DNA of 64,000 bases from an uncultured Clostridia bacterium (GTDB lineage Bacteria; Bacillota; Clostridia; Oscillospirales; Acutalibacteraceae). The position numbers and the translations under genes were made by a program. The stretch lies in NCBI GenBank assembly GCA_947364045.1, contig CANARN010000001.1, positions 97,506-161,505 on the forward strand, written 5' to 3'. Below, piece by piece: positions 8,299 through 17,213 of this stretch. Numbering within the stretch: position 1 is the stretch's first letter; every line of letters begins with the position of its first letter. The notes beneath the pieces were generated by a model. It did not search any database, was not told the DNA's origin, and saw only the letters and a program-made list of their open reading frames with translations.

Positions 8299-9975
8299 TT
8301 ACGCCTTGCAGTCAGCCGCATACGTGTCGGCAATTAACTGAACCTCATCTTTTGTGATAACGCCGTCAATGGTTATGCCGTCTGCCCGCTGAAGATTGAC
8401 CTTTTCAAGCCCGTCGCGCTCAAGCAGATGTCTGAGAGCCATTCTTGCGTCAACAAGGTCAACAGCGCCGTCCATATTTACGTCGCCGTATTTGTCAAGG
8501 TAAACGCCCATATAATCGGCGTCGGTGTTGTAATAAAGGAACTGTGTGAACAGCGGATTTGAATGAACAGTGTACTGCTTCTTCGCATTAAGCAGCCATG
8601 CGTGAAGCACTGCTGAGCTGTCACTGTAAAATTTAACATGGTCTAAATTCTTAATGAACCATGTGCATTCGGGGAACGCGCAGGTTGAAGCGTCAACTAC
8701 GGTGTCGGGTGAAACGTGATTATGCCCGTCAGAATTTATCTGAACATAGTTTTCACCGAGAACGGTATTTCTGTTTGCAACAGTTGCGCCGTAGCTTGTG
8801 CGGTAGGTTTCAATTATGCCGTCCGAATTCATTGTGGAAGAAGGTGTTACGGGAGCTATCTGACGGTTGTAGTTTGAAACTATGCTGAAACAGATGTTTT
8901 CGTCTTCATAATATTCGGTACAGCGTTCTTTAAGAGTTTTCTGAACCTCATCGTGATAAGCCGTAAGCTTTTCAATATAAGCGTCGGACGGACGGAAGGT
9001 AAAGCTGTCATTGTTATACATATAGTTTATAGCTTTGTCGAAGGTCTCTTCCGGAACAAATGACCAAACGCCTGCGTACATTCCGAAATACGGAATCAAA
9101 AGCTCGTTGTAAAGTCTGTCTTTATACTCTCCCTCGGAAAGAAGCGGAGAAAGCTTTTCAATTACCTTTTCAAAAAGACCTGTATATTTTAAAAGCTCGC
9201 CCAAAACGCTTTTTTCGGGACTGCCTTTAATTGCCTGAACCAAAATATCGGTAACTCCGTCAGCGTCAACGCTGAGCTTGCCTGTGAAAAGGTCGCCGCA
9301 CATTTCAAGACCTGTAAATGCTCCTGAGAACATACCGATGTTTTTAATATCCTTTGTTCCGTAAAGAGCGAGATACGCCTGAACTATGCATGTACCCATT
9401 GACTGACCGTTAATTGATACCTTGCTGTGTCCTGTTGTTTTCTTAACCTTCTGAATGTAATCGTTAAGGTCTTTAGCTGTGTCCATAGGACTTCTGCGCC
9501 AGTCATGGCTGAAAATGAACGTATGGTCGCCGCCGACTGTTTTTGCGCATTCGAGTGAAAGTCCGTCCTGACCGTCGCCCTTGATTTTGTAATCGTATGT
9601 ATCACAGCTTTCTTCGTAAAAGCGTTCAACCGTAACAGTCGGGTCAACGGAATTGCCGTTTTCATCACATTTAATCGGGTCAAAAAGCTGCTTTGCCGCA
9701 GGAATAACCGAGTCAAGCAATGCGCCTGCGTCATTATCCGCCAAAAACTTTACAAGCGCAGGAACACAAGGAAGAACCGCCTCAACTATTGTTTTTGCTT
9801 CGGGAGCAAAAACCTGAGTGCCGTCGCCGTTAACAAGCGGAACGTGACCGAAGCCCACCACGGAAACTACGGGAGCTTTACCGCAGTTGCACTTTTTCTC
9901 CGCTGCAAACGAGGGAACAAGCAATGTAAACAGCATTAAAATGCTGAGCAGTACGCAAATTATACTTCTTTTCAT
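8299..9975 (-). CDS. Secreted alpha/beta-hydrolase (lipase/acyltransferase-like) with C-terminal dockerin-like module
   Basis: Extracellular enzyme of 558 residues. A signal peptide (MKRSIICVLLSILMLF) precedes an alpha/beta-hydrolase domain of the lecithin:cholesterol acyltransferase type; the nucleophile elbow INGQSMG puts the catalytic serine at residue 192, and HDWRRSP precedes it. The last 70 residues carry two calcium-loop-like repeats, GDVNMDGAVDLVDARMALRH and ADGITIDGVITKDEVQLIA, as in type I dockerins. The second ATG (9975) is preferred because AAAGGATG then lies at normal distance. Dockerins usually attach enzymes to cohesin scaffolds; no cohesin is visible here. The natural substrate (lipid or polyester) is unknown. 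Confidence 0.8.
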   Translation of the reverse strand: MKRSIICVLLSILMLFTLLVPSFAAEKKCNCGKAPVVSVVGFGHVPLVNGDGTQVFAPEAKTIVEAVLPCVPALVKFLADNDAGALLDSVIPAAKQLFDPIKCDENGNSVDPTVTVERFYEESCDTYDYKIKGDGQDGLSLECAKTVGGDHTFIFSHDWRRSPMDTAKDLNDYIQKVKKTTGHSKVSINGQSMGTCIVQAYLALYGTKDIKNIGMFSGAFTGLEMCGDLFTGKLSVDADGVTDILVQAIKGSPEKSVLGELLKYTGLFEKVIEKLSPLLSEGEYKDRLYNELLIPYFGMYAGVWSFVPEETFDKAINYMYNNDSFTFRPSDAYIEKLTAYHDEVQKTLKERCTEYYEDENICFSIVSNYNRQIAPVTPSSTMNSDGIIETYRTSYGATVANRNTVLGENYVQINSDGHNHVSPDTVVDASTCAFPECTWFIKNLDHVKFYSDSSAVLHAWLLNAKKQYTVHSNPLFTQFLYYNTDADYMGVYLDKYGDVNMDGAVDLVDARMALRHLLERDGLEKVNLQRADGITIDGVITKDEVQLIADTYAADCKA

Positions 9976-10019
9976 ATAAAACATCCTTTCCCGAATTTGA
10001 ATAATTGTATAATTAATTT

Positions 10020-10048
10020 ATTTTACCATAAATATCCTTTGAAATCAA
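10020..10048 (-). promoter_or_regulatory. Sigma-A promoter of the lipase gene
   Basis: TTGATT (10048-10043) and TAAAAT (10025-10020) on the minus strand are 17 bases apart, about 45 bases upstream of the start codon at 9975. Confidence 0.65.
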
Positions 10049-10067
10049 TTGTACTCTTTTGACAAAA

Positions 10068-10991
10068 TCAAAATACGCTTTCTATCACTTTTTCCGAAAC
10101 ATCAGGTGAATAGCGCCAATAGTCCATATGCTCGCCTTTAAAATAATATTTCAAGGGCGTATGCTTTGAGTCGGCGGGAAAAGTATCGACAATCGACAGC
10201 TTGATTTTCATTTTCTGAGGATTAACGCTTTTAATATATACGCTTGCGCTGTCACCTGCGCGTACATCCTCCGAATATTCCGCAAGACCTGCCAGATTCG
10301 GCGCAAGCTCAATAAATACTCCGTACTTTTCAACGGAGCGCACAATTCCTCCGACTGTTTGCCCTGCTTTAAATTTTTCGGCATTTTCCTCCCAAGTGCC
10401 GAGAAGCTCTTTAAGCGACAGGGTAACCCTGCCGAGAAAATCAACGCTTTTTACAACGGCATTTATCTGAGTACCTACCGAAAACCTTGCTTCAGGGCAG
10501 GGAATTCGTGAAACGGAGATGCTGTCTATGGGCAAAAGCGCAGAAATTCCGCAGCCTATATCGCAAAATGAGCCGAAATGTTCATTGTGCGTCACCTTAG
10601 CGCTTATAACGTCGCCTGCTTTGAGCGACGACACGTACTTTCCGGCACATTCTTCCTGTACGGCTCTGCGGGATAAAACCGCTGTGCGTATGCCGTTTTC
10701 ATCATCTTTAAAATCCGTTATTTTAAAGACAACAGGTTTGTTAACGCGGGACACTATTGCAATGTCCTTGGTTGTACCCTCAGCTATTCCCAAAGCGCAT
10801 TCCTCTCTCGGAATTATTCCGTTAATTCCTCCCAAATCTACGTGCAAATTGTGTTCGCTGTCGCAAAGTCTTACCTTTGCCTCTAAAATTCTTCCCTCAA
10901 AAAAGCTTTCCCGCAGTGCCGCCTCCGATGAAATACACCTTTTATTTTGCTTTGTTTCGTAAATTACACCCTCAGGGTAATATTTTGTCAT
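10068..10991 (-). CDS. S1 RNA-binding domain protein (short ribosomal protein S1 homologue)
   Basis: RNA-binding protein of 307 residues with at least three S1 beta-barrels: one near residues 30-95 (ILEAKVRLCDSEHNLHVDLG), one around 130-200 (GDVISAKVTHNEHFGSFCDI) and one at 210-280 (AGQTVGGIVRSVEKYGVFIE). Start is set at MTKYYPEG because AAGGTGA lies seven bases before that ATG; a longer frame reaches 11042. Family members in Firmicutes associate with the ribosome or mRNA, but their exact task is poorly defined. It is transcribed divergently from DUF951-prfA, another translation gene pair. Confidence 0.82.
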   Translation of the reverse strand: MTKYYPEGVIYETKQNKRCISSEAALRESFFEGRILEAKVRLCDSEHNLHVDLGGINGIIPREECALGIAEGTTKDIAIVSRVNKPVVFKITDFKDDENGIRTAVLSRRAVQEECAGKYVSSLKAGDVISAKVTHNEHFGSFCDIGCGISALLPIDSISVSRIPCPEARFSVGTQINAVVKSVDFLGRVTLSLKELLGTWEENAEKFKAGQTVGGIVRSVEKYGVFIELAPNLAGLAEYSEDVRAGDSASVYIKSVNPQKMKIKLSIVDTFPADSKHTPLKYYFKGEHMDYWRYSPDVSEKVIESVF

Positions 10992-11137
10992 ATCTCTCAC
11001 CTTTATTTTTTTAGTTTGTAAAAGATATGATTGAATTTCCAAAAATATAATGTAATTGTTATATATTTGTATTGTTGATATTATTTGTAAAATGTGGTAT
11101 TATAAAATATTATAACACTGTGAAAAGGTTTTGTATT

Positions 11138-11335
11138 ATGGATATACACATTAATGACGATATAATTATGAAAAAAGCACACCCCTGCGGCGAAAACAAA
11201 TTTACAGTTTTACGTGTGGGTATGGATTTTCGCATCCGCTGTAAAAAGTGCGGACGCGAGGTTATGGTTCCCCGCGCTAAAATTGAAAAAAATATAAAAA
11301 AGGTTATCCGCGAAGGAGAAGAAATAAATGCTTGA
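11138..11335 (+). CDS. DUF951 family protein
   Basis: Small protein of 65 residues with the DUF951 signature [19 protein letters not shown] and a [12 protein letters not shown] motif, two cysteines that may bind a metal. AAAAGG precedes the ATG. Its last eight bases overlap the prfA start, which indicates translational coupling with release factor 1. The family is common in Firmicutes, often beside translation or GTPase genes; function is unknown. Confidence 0.85.
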   Translation: MDIHINDDIIMKKAHPCGENKFTVLRVGMDFRIRCKKCGREVMVPRAKIEKNIKKVIREGEEINA

Positions 11336-12398
11336 TAAGCTTGCAGGTATCGAAGAACGGTTTGAAAAAATAAACGAACAGCTCTGCTTGCCCGAAACGG
11401 TGAGCGACCAGGAAAAGTACCCCCGTCTTATGAAAGAGCTGCGCAGTCTCTCACCCGTTGTTGAAAAATACCGTGAATACAAAAAATATGACGAGACTCT
11501 TAAAGAGTCCAAAGAACTGCTTGACGCAGGCGGACTTGATAAGGATTTTAAGGAGCTTGTGCAGGAGGAGCTTGAACAGGCTAAAGCTGATATTGAACGG
11601 TGCTCTGAGGAATTAAAAATTCTGCTTTTGCCCAAAGACCCCAATGACGATAAAAGCGTTATCGTTGAAATCCGAGGGGGAGCAGGCGGAGAGGAAGCGG
11701 CTCTTTTCGCAGGCGAGCTTTTCAGAATGTATTCAATGTATTCCGAAGCAAAGGGCTTTAAGACTGAAATTCTTTCGGAAAATCCCACAGAGCTTGGCGG
11801 ATACAAGGAAATTGTATTTAATGTTGAGGGTGAAGGCGCATATTCGCGCTTTAAGTTTGAAAGCGGCGTTCACCGTGTTCAGCGTGTTCCCGAAACGGAA
11901 AGTCAGGGACGTATTCAGACATCAACCGTAACAGTTGCCGTTCTTCCCGAGGCAGAAGAGGTTGATTTTGAGCTTAACCCTGCCGATTTACAAATAGATG
12001 TTTTCCGGTCCTCCGGAGCGGGCGGACAAAAGGTTAACAAAACCTCGTCTGCTATCCGTGTAACACACCTGCCCACGGGTATGGTGGTTGAGTGTCAGGA
12101 CGAGCGAAGCCAATACAAAAACAAGGACAAAGCCCTAAAGGTTTTGCGTTCAAGACTTCTTGAAATTGAACAGGCAAAGCATGACGCCGAAATTGCAGGC
12201 ACAAGAAAATCACAGGTCGGCACGGGCGACAGAAGCGAGCGAATCCGTACCTACAACTTCCCTCAGGGCAGAGTTTCGGACCACAGAATAGGCTTAACAC
12301 TTTACAAAATTGACGCAATTATGAACGGCGACCTTGACGAGATTATCGATGCGCTCATAACTGCCGACACCGCCGAAAAGCTTAAAGCTGAGGAATAA
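11328..12398 (+). CDS. prfA: Peptide chain release factor 1
   Basis: Terminates translation at UAA and UAG. The 356-residue protein has the catalytic GGQ loop in [20 protein letters not shown] and the RF1-type stop-codon recognition tripeptide in the [14 protein letters not shown] context (PxT form, not the RF2 SPF). RBS GAAGGAG lies upstream and the start overlaps DUF951 by eight bases. Length and motifs are normal. Confidence 0.96.
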   Translation: MLDKLAGIEERFEKINEQLCLPETVSDQEKYPRLMKELRSLSPVVEKYREYKKYDETLKESKELLDAGGLDKDFKELVQEELEQAKADIERCSEELKILLLPKDPNDDKSVIVEIRGGAGGEEAALFAGELFRMYSMYSEAKGFKTEILSENPTELGGYKEIVFNVEGEGAYSRFKFESGVHRVQRVPETESQGRIQTSTVTVAVLPEAEEVDFELNPADLQIDVFRSSGAGGQKVNKTSSAIRVTHLPTGMVVECQDERSQYKNKDKALKVLRSRLLEIEQAKHDAEIAGTRKSQVGTGDRSERIRTYNFPQGRVSDHRIGLTLYKIDAIMNGDLDEIIDALITADTAEKLKAEE

Positions 12399-12446
12399 AA
12401 CACCGATCTTAAGCCAGAAATTAAATATAAAATAAAAGGTGAAAAT

Positions 12447-12989
12447 ATGGAATTTAAAGATGTTTTTATAATAGGTTTGCTTATAGGAATTTCAATATTT
12501 ATAAGATTATGGCGACAAAGCAGCAAAACAGGCAAAGCAAATGCAAAAATTGAAGAATCTATGTCGGAAGAAACGCAAATTGAAATTCCTATCGAAAAAA
12601 CACCGTACATAAGAAAAAATCTTATGACAAAAAATGAATGGAGCTTTTACAAACAGTTAAAGCCTATAGCCGATGAATTGAATTTATCAGTTCTTTGTAA
12701 AACAAGAATAGCTGATTTAGTTGACATTGAAAAAGGTCTTAATAAAAGTGAATGGCAGACTGCATTTAACAGAATAAACAAAAAGCATATTGATTTTATA
12801 CTTTGTAAACCTGAAAACCTGTATCCCATATTGTTAATTGAATTAGACGATAATACGCACGACACCCAAAAAGGTAAAACGCGTGATGAATTTGTAGAAA
12901 AAGTCCTTGACAAAGCAGGCTACAAGCTGTTAAGAACAAGGGGAACTTCCAATCTTAAAGAACAAATCGAAACAGAATTAAAGCAGTAA
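12447..12989 (+). CDS. DUF2726 domain protein with N-terminal membrane helix
   Basis: 180 residues: a hydrophobic helix at 5-20, an acidic linker, then a DUF2726-like domain from about residue 52 (NEWSFYKQLKPIADE), with KKHIDFILCKP, LIELDDNTH and TRDEFVEKVLDKAG. The D-x-E-x-D pattern (IDFILC, LIELDD) resembles the restriction-endonuclease-like fold proposed for DUF2726, so nuclease or helicase-accessory activity is possible. No partner nuclease or helicase gene is adjacent. Together with the next gene it forms an AT-rich two-gene insert between prfA and the Sua5 gene. Confidence 0.7.
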   Translation: MEFKDVFIIGLLIGISIFIRLWRQSSKTGKANAKIEESMSEETQIEIPIEKTPYIRKNLMTKNEWSFYKQLKPIADELNLSVLCKTRIADLVDIEKGLNKSEWQTAFNRINKKHIDFILCKPENLYPILLIELDDNTHDTQKGKTRDEFVEKVLDKAGYKLLRTRGTSNLKEQIETELKQ

Positions 12990-13027
12990 AAATAAATGAG
13001 CATCAAGCAGATTGAGAGTAATCTATT

Positions 13028-13900
13028 ATGAGGAACAGTATGAAAAGTTTCAAGTTAAATGCTTTCGAGAAATTCGTTATCCGAAATAAAAAGGTACTGT
13101 ATATTTTTATCCTTATTGCCTTTTTCGTTGTAAACATACTGTTTTCCCATTTTAAGTATCCTATGATAATTCCGACAGATACATTTATTTTTGCTGTACC
13201 TGTGCTTATAATTTTTCTTTATACTGAGCTTTTGCCCATATTTAAAAAAGCAAAAATAGTCGCAGCGCATAGCAAGCTTAATATGGATTTTTCTCTTGAC
13301 GGTATAACAAAGCTCATCAACGCTTTAAATCCCAAGGATACCGAATTTTTGCCGACACTGCGCAATAATAAAGCATCTTACTTTATTGACGCAGGCAATT
13401 TTGCCGAAGCCGAGGAAGAATTAAAGCTGATTTTCCAAGACTTTGATGCAAAAAAACTTTCGCCCTCAAATTTATTTGATATTCACTTGAATTTTGCTTT
13501 AATTAAAATTCAGAACGGCGATGAAGAAGGGTACAAAGAGCAGCTCAGAATTGTTGAGGGCTATTATGAGAAAATTAAAAAATCTGCATACATTTGCATA
13601 ATGCGGCACACCTTGAACACGGTTCTCCTGTATGCCGCCGCGCGCTTTGAACCGTACAGCGTGGATTTTGAGCAACGGGTTTTAACGCATTTAAGATTCT
13701 TCGAAGGTAAAAAGAATAAGAAAATCGACCCTCTGGATTATTTTAATGCCTATTCAATTCTTTTTACTTATTTTGCAAGATTTGAAAACACTGAAAAAGC
13801 GATTTATTATGCGGAAAAAGTAACCGAAATCGGAAATGACGGACTTTTGGCATACCGCAAAGCAAAGGAATATTTAGAAAATGCAAACGAATGTAATTGA
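13028..13900 (+). CDS. Membrane protein with TPR-like cytosolic region, function unknown
   Basis: Not recognised. The 290 residues begin with two membrane helices (about 22-42 and 50-70), followed by around 220 residues of amphipathic helices with TPR-like spacing: LNPKDTEFLPTLRNNKASYF, AGNFAEAEEELKLIF, FENTEKAIYYAEKVTEIG. Such proteins often act as membrane-attached scaffolds. An internal ATG at 13040 has GAGGA five bases upstream and may be the true start. The last 20 bases overlap the Sua5 start, so the two are probably co-translated. Confidence 0.6.
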   Translation: MRNSMKSFKLNAFEKFVIRNKKVLYIFILIAFFVVNILFSHFKYPMIIPTDTFIFAVPVLIIFLYTELLPIFKKAKIVAAHSKLNMDFSLDGITKLINALNPKDTEFLPTLRNNKASYFIDAGNFAEAEEELKLIFQDFDAKKLSPSNLFDIHLNFALIKIQNGDEEGYKEQLRIVEGYYEKIKKSAYICIMRHTLNTVLLYAAARFEPYSVDFEQRVLTHLRFFEGKKNKKIDPLDYFNAYSILFTYFARFENTEKAIYYAEKVTEIGNDGLLAYRKAKEYLENANECN

Positions 13901-14894
13901 CATAAGATTAGAATATGAAAGGGCGCTGAATGAAGCGTCACGGCTCATAAATGACGGCGAGGTTGTGGGGATTCCCACCGAAACCGTTTACGGTCTTGCC
14001 GCAAACGCTTTGGACGAAAATGCCGTAAAAAAAATCTACATAGCCAAAGGCAGACCGTCCGACAACCCGTTGATTGTGCATATAAGCGATATTTCGGAGC
14101 TTCAACCTCTTGTTAGAGAGATACCCGAAAAGGTTAAAATTATGGCGGAAAAATTTTGGCCCGGCCCTTTAACAATGATTATGAAAAAGAGCGATTTAAT
14201 TCCTCTTAAAACCTCGGGCGGACTTGACACCGTTGCCGTAAGAATGCCCGAAAGCGAATATGCACGTGCAATCATAAGAAAATGCGGCGTTCCCCTTGCC
14301 GCTCCCAGCGCCAACCTTTCGGGAAGTCCCAGCCCCACAAACGCAAAATATGTTTTTGCCGATATGAACGGCAGAATACCGCTGATTATTGACGGCGGCG
14401 CATCAAAAATCGGCGTTGAATCCACAGTTATAACATTTGTAACCGAAATTCCCACCGTTTTGCGCCCGGGCGGTGTAACCGTTGAAGAAATAAGAGATTT
14501 AATAGGCGATGTCAATGTAGACAGCGCAGTTTTAAATGAACTTAAAGACGGCGAAAAAGCGTCCTCCCCCGGAATGAAATACAAGCATTACGCACCGAAA
14601 GCGAACATAACAATTCTTAAAGGAAGCCTCAAAAAATTTATCGAATATACTAAAGGCAAAGATTTTTTTGCTCTTGTTTTCGAGGGCGAGGAAAAATATT
14701 TTAAAAATGCCGTTACATACGGAAAACCTCTTGACGGAGTTTCCGAAGCGAACAGGCTGTTTGACGCTCTTCGTGAGCTTGACGAAAAAGGAGCTGTAAC
14801 CGTTTACGCACGCTGTCCCGAGCTTGACGGTGTGGGTCTTGCGGTTTACAACAGACTTATTCGCTCTGCAGGATTTAATATTATTGAGCTGTGA
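13881..14894 (+). CDS. Threonylcarbamoyl-AMP synthase (Sua5/YwlC type)
   Basis: Makes threonylcarbamoyl-AMP from threonine, bicarbonate and ATP for the t6A37 modification of ANN-decoding tRNAs. The YrdC core is clear: GEVVGIPTETVYGLAANALD, KGRPSDNPLIVHI, MPESEYARAIIRKCGVPLAA, SANLSGSPSPT, and ESTVITF. At 337 residues it is the long Sua5 form, with the C-terminal domain beginning near SSPGMKYKHYAPKA. It overlaps the preceding membrane protein by 20 bases and ends one base before coaE. Confidence 0.92.
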   Translation: MQTNVIDIRLEYERALNEASRLINDGEVVGIPTETVYGLAANALDENAVKKIYIAKGRPSDNPLIVHISDISELQPLVREIPEKVKIMAEKFWPGPLTMIMKKSDLIPLKTSGGLDTVAVRMPESEYARAIIRKCGVPLAAPSANLSGSPSPTNAKYVFADMNGRIPLIIDGGASKIGVESTVITFVTEIPTVLRPGGVTVEEIRDLIGDVNVDSAVLNELKDGEKASSPGMKYKHYAPKANITILKGSLKKFIEYTKGKDFFALVFEGEEKYFKNAVTYGKPLDGVSEANRLFDALRELDEKGAVTVYARCPELDGVGLAVYNRLIRSAGFNIIEL

Positions 14895-14895
14895 G

Positions 14896-15504
14896 ATGAA
14901 AAAAATGCTTATTATCGGTCTTACCGGTCAAACGGGTGCGGGAAAATCCACTGTATCCGAAATTTTAGAAAAATACGGCTGTTACCACATTGATGCAGAC
15001 AAGGTTGCGCACGATATTCTTGAAAATAATAAAGCGGTGCAGGAAAAGCTCAAAGAGCATTTCGGAGAAGATATTATAGATAAGGACGGCAAAATCGACC
15101 GCAAAATTTTAGCCGCCCGTGCATTTGCCGATAAAGACAGCACACTGGCACTCAATGCCATAACCCACCCTGCCGTTAACAACGAAATTCAAAATATTAT
15201 TCTAAAGCAAAAAGAGTACGGCAGAAAGGCCGTTATAATCGACGCTATTGCTCTGTTTGAAAGCGGAGAAGCGAAAATATGCGATTACACCATTGCCGTT
15301 ACCGCTCCGAGGGAAATCCGCCTTGAAAGAATTATCGCACGCGACAAAATTTCCGTTCCCCGTGCGAATGAGCGCATAAATGCACAAAAGGACGAAAGTT
15401 TTTTCACATTAAACGCCGACTACATAATAAACAACTGTGAGCCGTATAATATATACGATGAAACAGAAAAATTAGCATATAAGCTTAAACTTAAAAAGGA
15501 GTAA
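14896..15504 (+). CDS. coaE: Dephospho-CoA kinase
   Basis: Last step of coenzyme A synthesis: phosphorylation of dephospho-CoA at the 3' hydroxyl of ribose. The P-loop GLTGQTGAGKST is at residues 7-18, followed by YHIDADKVAHDIL and the lid region with RLERIIARDKISVPRANERI. The 202-residue form from the ATG at 14896 starts at the P-loop strand as in other CoaE proteins; a longer frame upstream overlaps the Sua5 gene and is rejected. Confidence 0.94.
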   Translation: MKKMLIIGLTGQTGAGKSTVSEILEKYGCYHIDADKVAHDILENNKAVQEKLKEHFGEDIIDKDGKIDRKILAARAFADKDSTLALNAITHPAVNNEIQNIILKQKEYGRKAVIIDAIALFESGEAKICDYTIAVTAPREIRLERIIARDKISVPRANERINAQKDESFFTLNADYIINNCEPYNIYDETEKLAYKLKLKKE

Positions 15505-15509
15505 ACAAT

Positions 15510-16913
15510 ATGAGCGAAAAGAATGTTATCAAAGAGCTTCAGGAAGAGCTTTTCTATGCGCCTAAACACGCTTCCGAAATTATTTCAGAGGAAGAGGAAA
15601 AAAAGGCGGATGCATTTGCCGAAGATTACAAATACTATATGAACAACGGCAAAACAGAGCGTGAATCCGTTAAATATTTCATTGAAAAGGCAAAATCATA
15701 CGGCTTTACGCCCTTTGACCGTCAAAAGAAATACTCGGCAGGCGACAAGGTTTATATGAATAACAGGGGAAAATCCGTTATTCTTTGTGTTTTCGGCAGC
15801 AGACCGATTTCAGACGGTGTTAAAATTTCCGCTGCGCACCTTGACTCTCCGCGCCTTGACTTAAAGCCCAATCCGCTTTACGAGGACGGCGAAATGGCGT
15901 ATTTTAAAACGCACTATTACGGCGGAATTAAGAAATATCAGTGGACTGCAATTCCTCTCTCCCTTCACGGTGTAATTGTGAAGAAGAACGGTGAAACAGT
16001 TGAAGTCTGCATCGGCGAGGACGAGAGTGACCCGCAATTCGTAATTACAGATTTGCTTCCTCATTTGGCGGCGGAACAGATGAAGCGTACAATGGCTGAG
16101 GGTGTTAAAGGTGAAAGTCTTAATATTCTTATAGGCTCACGTCCGTTTTCAAAGGATGAGGGCAGCGAAAAGGTTAAGCTTAACATTATTAAAATTTTAA
16201 ATGAAAAATACGGCATTACAGAAAGCGATTTCCTCTCTGCCGAGCTTGAAATTGTGCCTGCCTTTAAAGCCCGTGACATCGGCTTTGACAGAAGTCTTAT
16301 AGGCGCATACGGTCATGATGACAAGGTTTGCGCATACCCTGCCGCAGAAGCAATTTTCGCAGTTGAAAATCCTGCTTACACAGCTGTTACGGTTTTGACC
16401 GATAAAGAGGAAACAGGCTCTGACGGCAACACAGGTCTTAACTCCTCATATCTTAAATATTTCATTTCAGACTTGGCGGTTATGGGCGGCGAAGAGCCGT
16501 GGAGAGTTCTGAGCGCCAGCGAATGTCTTTCGGCAGATGTTAATGCGGCTTACGACCCGATGTTCCCCGATGTCAGCGAGCCGAAAAACGCTTCCTTTGT
16601 TAATAAGGGTGTTGTTATTACAAAATACACCGGCGCAAGAGGAAAAAGCGGCACAAGCGACGCTTCCGCTGAGTTTATGGGCAAAATCCGCAGAATGCTC
16701 GACAAGGAAAATGTAGTTTGGCAGATAGGCGAGCTTGGTAAGGTTGATATCGGCGGCGGCGGAACAGTTGCAATGTTTATTGCAAATCTTGATATTGATG
16801 TTGTTGACCTCGGAGTTCCCGTGCTTTCAATGCATGCGCCGTTTGAGGTTATTTCAAAGCTTGACTTATATATGGCATTCCGCGCATTTAAAGCATTCTT
16901 TGAGCAGAAATAA
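15510..16913 (+). CDS. M18 family aminopeptidase
   Basis: Zinc-dependent cytosolic aminopeptidase of 467 residues. Metal and catalytic motifs of family M18 appear in order: SAAHLDSPRLDLKPNPLYED (His ligand), VCAYPAAEAI, LTDKEETGSDGNTG (Glu-Glu pair), SADVNAAYDP, and VLSMHAPFEV (His ligand). AAGGAG lies upstream of the ATG, five bases after coaE. Longer than the yeast-type family average is not apparent; it matches the bacterial ApeA-like length. Confidence 0.92.
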   Translation: MSEKNVIKELQEELFYAPKHASEIISEEEEKKADAFAEDYKYYMNNGKTERESVKYFIEKAKSYGFTPFDRQKKYSAGDKVYMNNRGKSVILCVFGSRPISDGVKISAAHLDSPRLDLKPNPLYEDGEMAYFKTHYYGGIKKYQWTAIPLSLHGVIVKKNGETVEVCIGEDESDPQFVITDLLPHLAAEQMKRTMAEGVKGESLNILIGSRPFSKDEGSEKVKLNIIKILNEKYGITESDFLSAELEIVPAFKARDIGFDRSLIGAYGHDDKVCAYPAAEAIFAVENPAYTAVTVLTDKEETGSDGNTGLNSSYLKYFISDLAVMGGEEPWRVLSASECLSADVNAAYDPMFPDVSEPKNASFVNKGVVITKYTGARGKSGTSDASAEFMGKIRRMLDKENVVWQIGELGKVDIGGGGTVAMFIANLDIDVVDLGVPVLSMHAPFEVISKLDLYMAFRAFKAFFEQK

Positions 16914-16940
16914 AAATTTGCTTTCTAATTGATGTTACGG

Positions 16941-16998
16941 GACAGAGGGGTTAATTTCTTTAGCAAAAAACTTTATAACCCCTCTGTCACTTCGTGAC
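16941..16998. repeat. Palindromic intergenic repeat (13-bp perfect arms) with adjoining small hairpin
   Basis: GACAGAGGGGTTA (16941-16953) is the exact reverse complement of TAACCCCTCTGTC (16976-16988). The right arm continues into GTCACTTCGTGAC, a 5-bp hairpin. No coding potential is seen. It may serve as terminator for the M18 gene, but there is no clear T-run, so a repetitive palindromic element is more likely. Confidence 0.7.
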
Positions 16999-17028
16999 AT
17001 CTCTCATTTCAGTGGCGACAAGGATTTT

Positions 17029-17058
17029 GTAGGAACAACCGCGGTCGGTTGTCCCTAC
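17029..17058. repeat. Palindromic intergenic repeat ending in GTAGG/CCTAC
   Basis: GTAGGAACAACCG pairs with CGGTTGTCCCTAC with one mismatch over 13 bases. Its form recalls REP-like elements. Along with the preceding palindrome it fills most of the 300-base gap between the M18 peptidase and the sugar symporter. Confidence 0.65.
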
Positions 17059-17110
17059 TGCATTCATTTCAATGTCAAAAAAATAAACGATTTTTTGGTT
17101 AAATCGCATA

Positions 17111-17139
17111 TTGTTATGACTAAAAGATAAGAGTAAAAT
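17111..17139 (+). promoter_or_regulatory. Candidate sigma-A promoter for the GPH symporter operon
   Basis: TTGTTA (17111-17116) and TAAAAT (17134-17139) are separated by 17 bases. It lies 75 bases upstream of the symporter start. Confidence 0.55.
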
Positions 17140-17148
17140 ATTTGTATT

Positions 17149-17181
17149 AAAAAAGAGTATCTTTTTCAGATGCTCTTTTTG
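17149..17181 (+). terminator. Terminator-like hairpin in the leader of the GPH symporter
   Basis: AAAAAAGAGTATC and GATGCTCTTTTT form a stem with an A-rich 5' side and T-rich 3' side, placed between the candidate promoter and the RBS. It could be an attenuator or a terminator of transcripts coming from upstream. Confidence 0.55.
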
Positions 17182-17213
17182 ATTTATGCAATTTTTTCAG
17201 AAAGGAAATGTTT

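Noticed and set aside
13881..13900. Frameshift joining the TPR-like protein with Sua5
   Set aside because: Both proteins have complete, normal ends; the 20-base overlap is a usual coupled junction.
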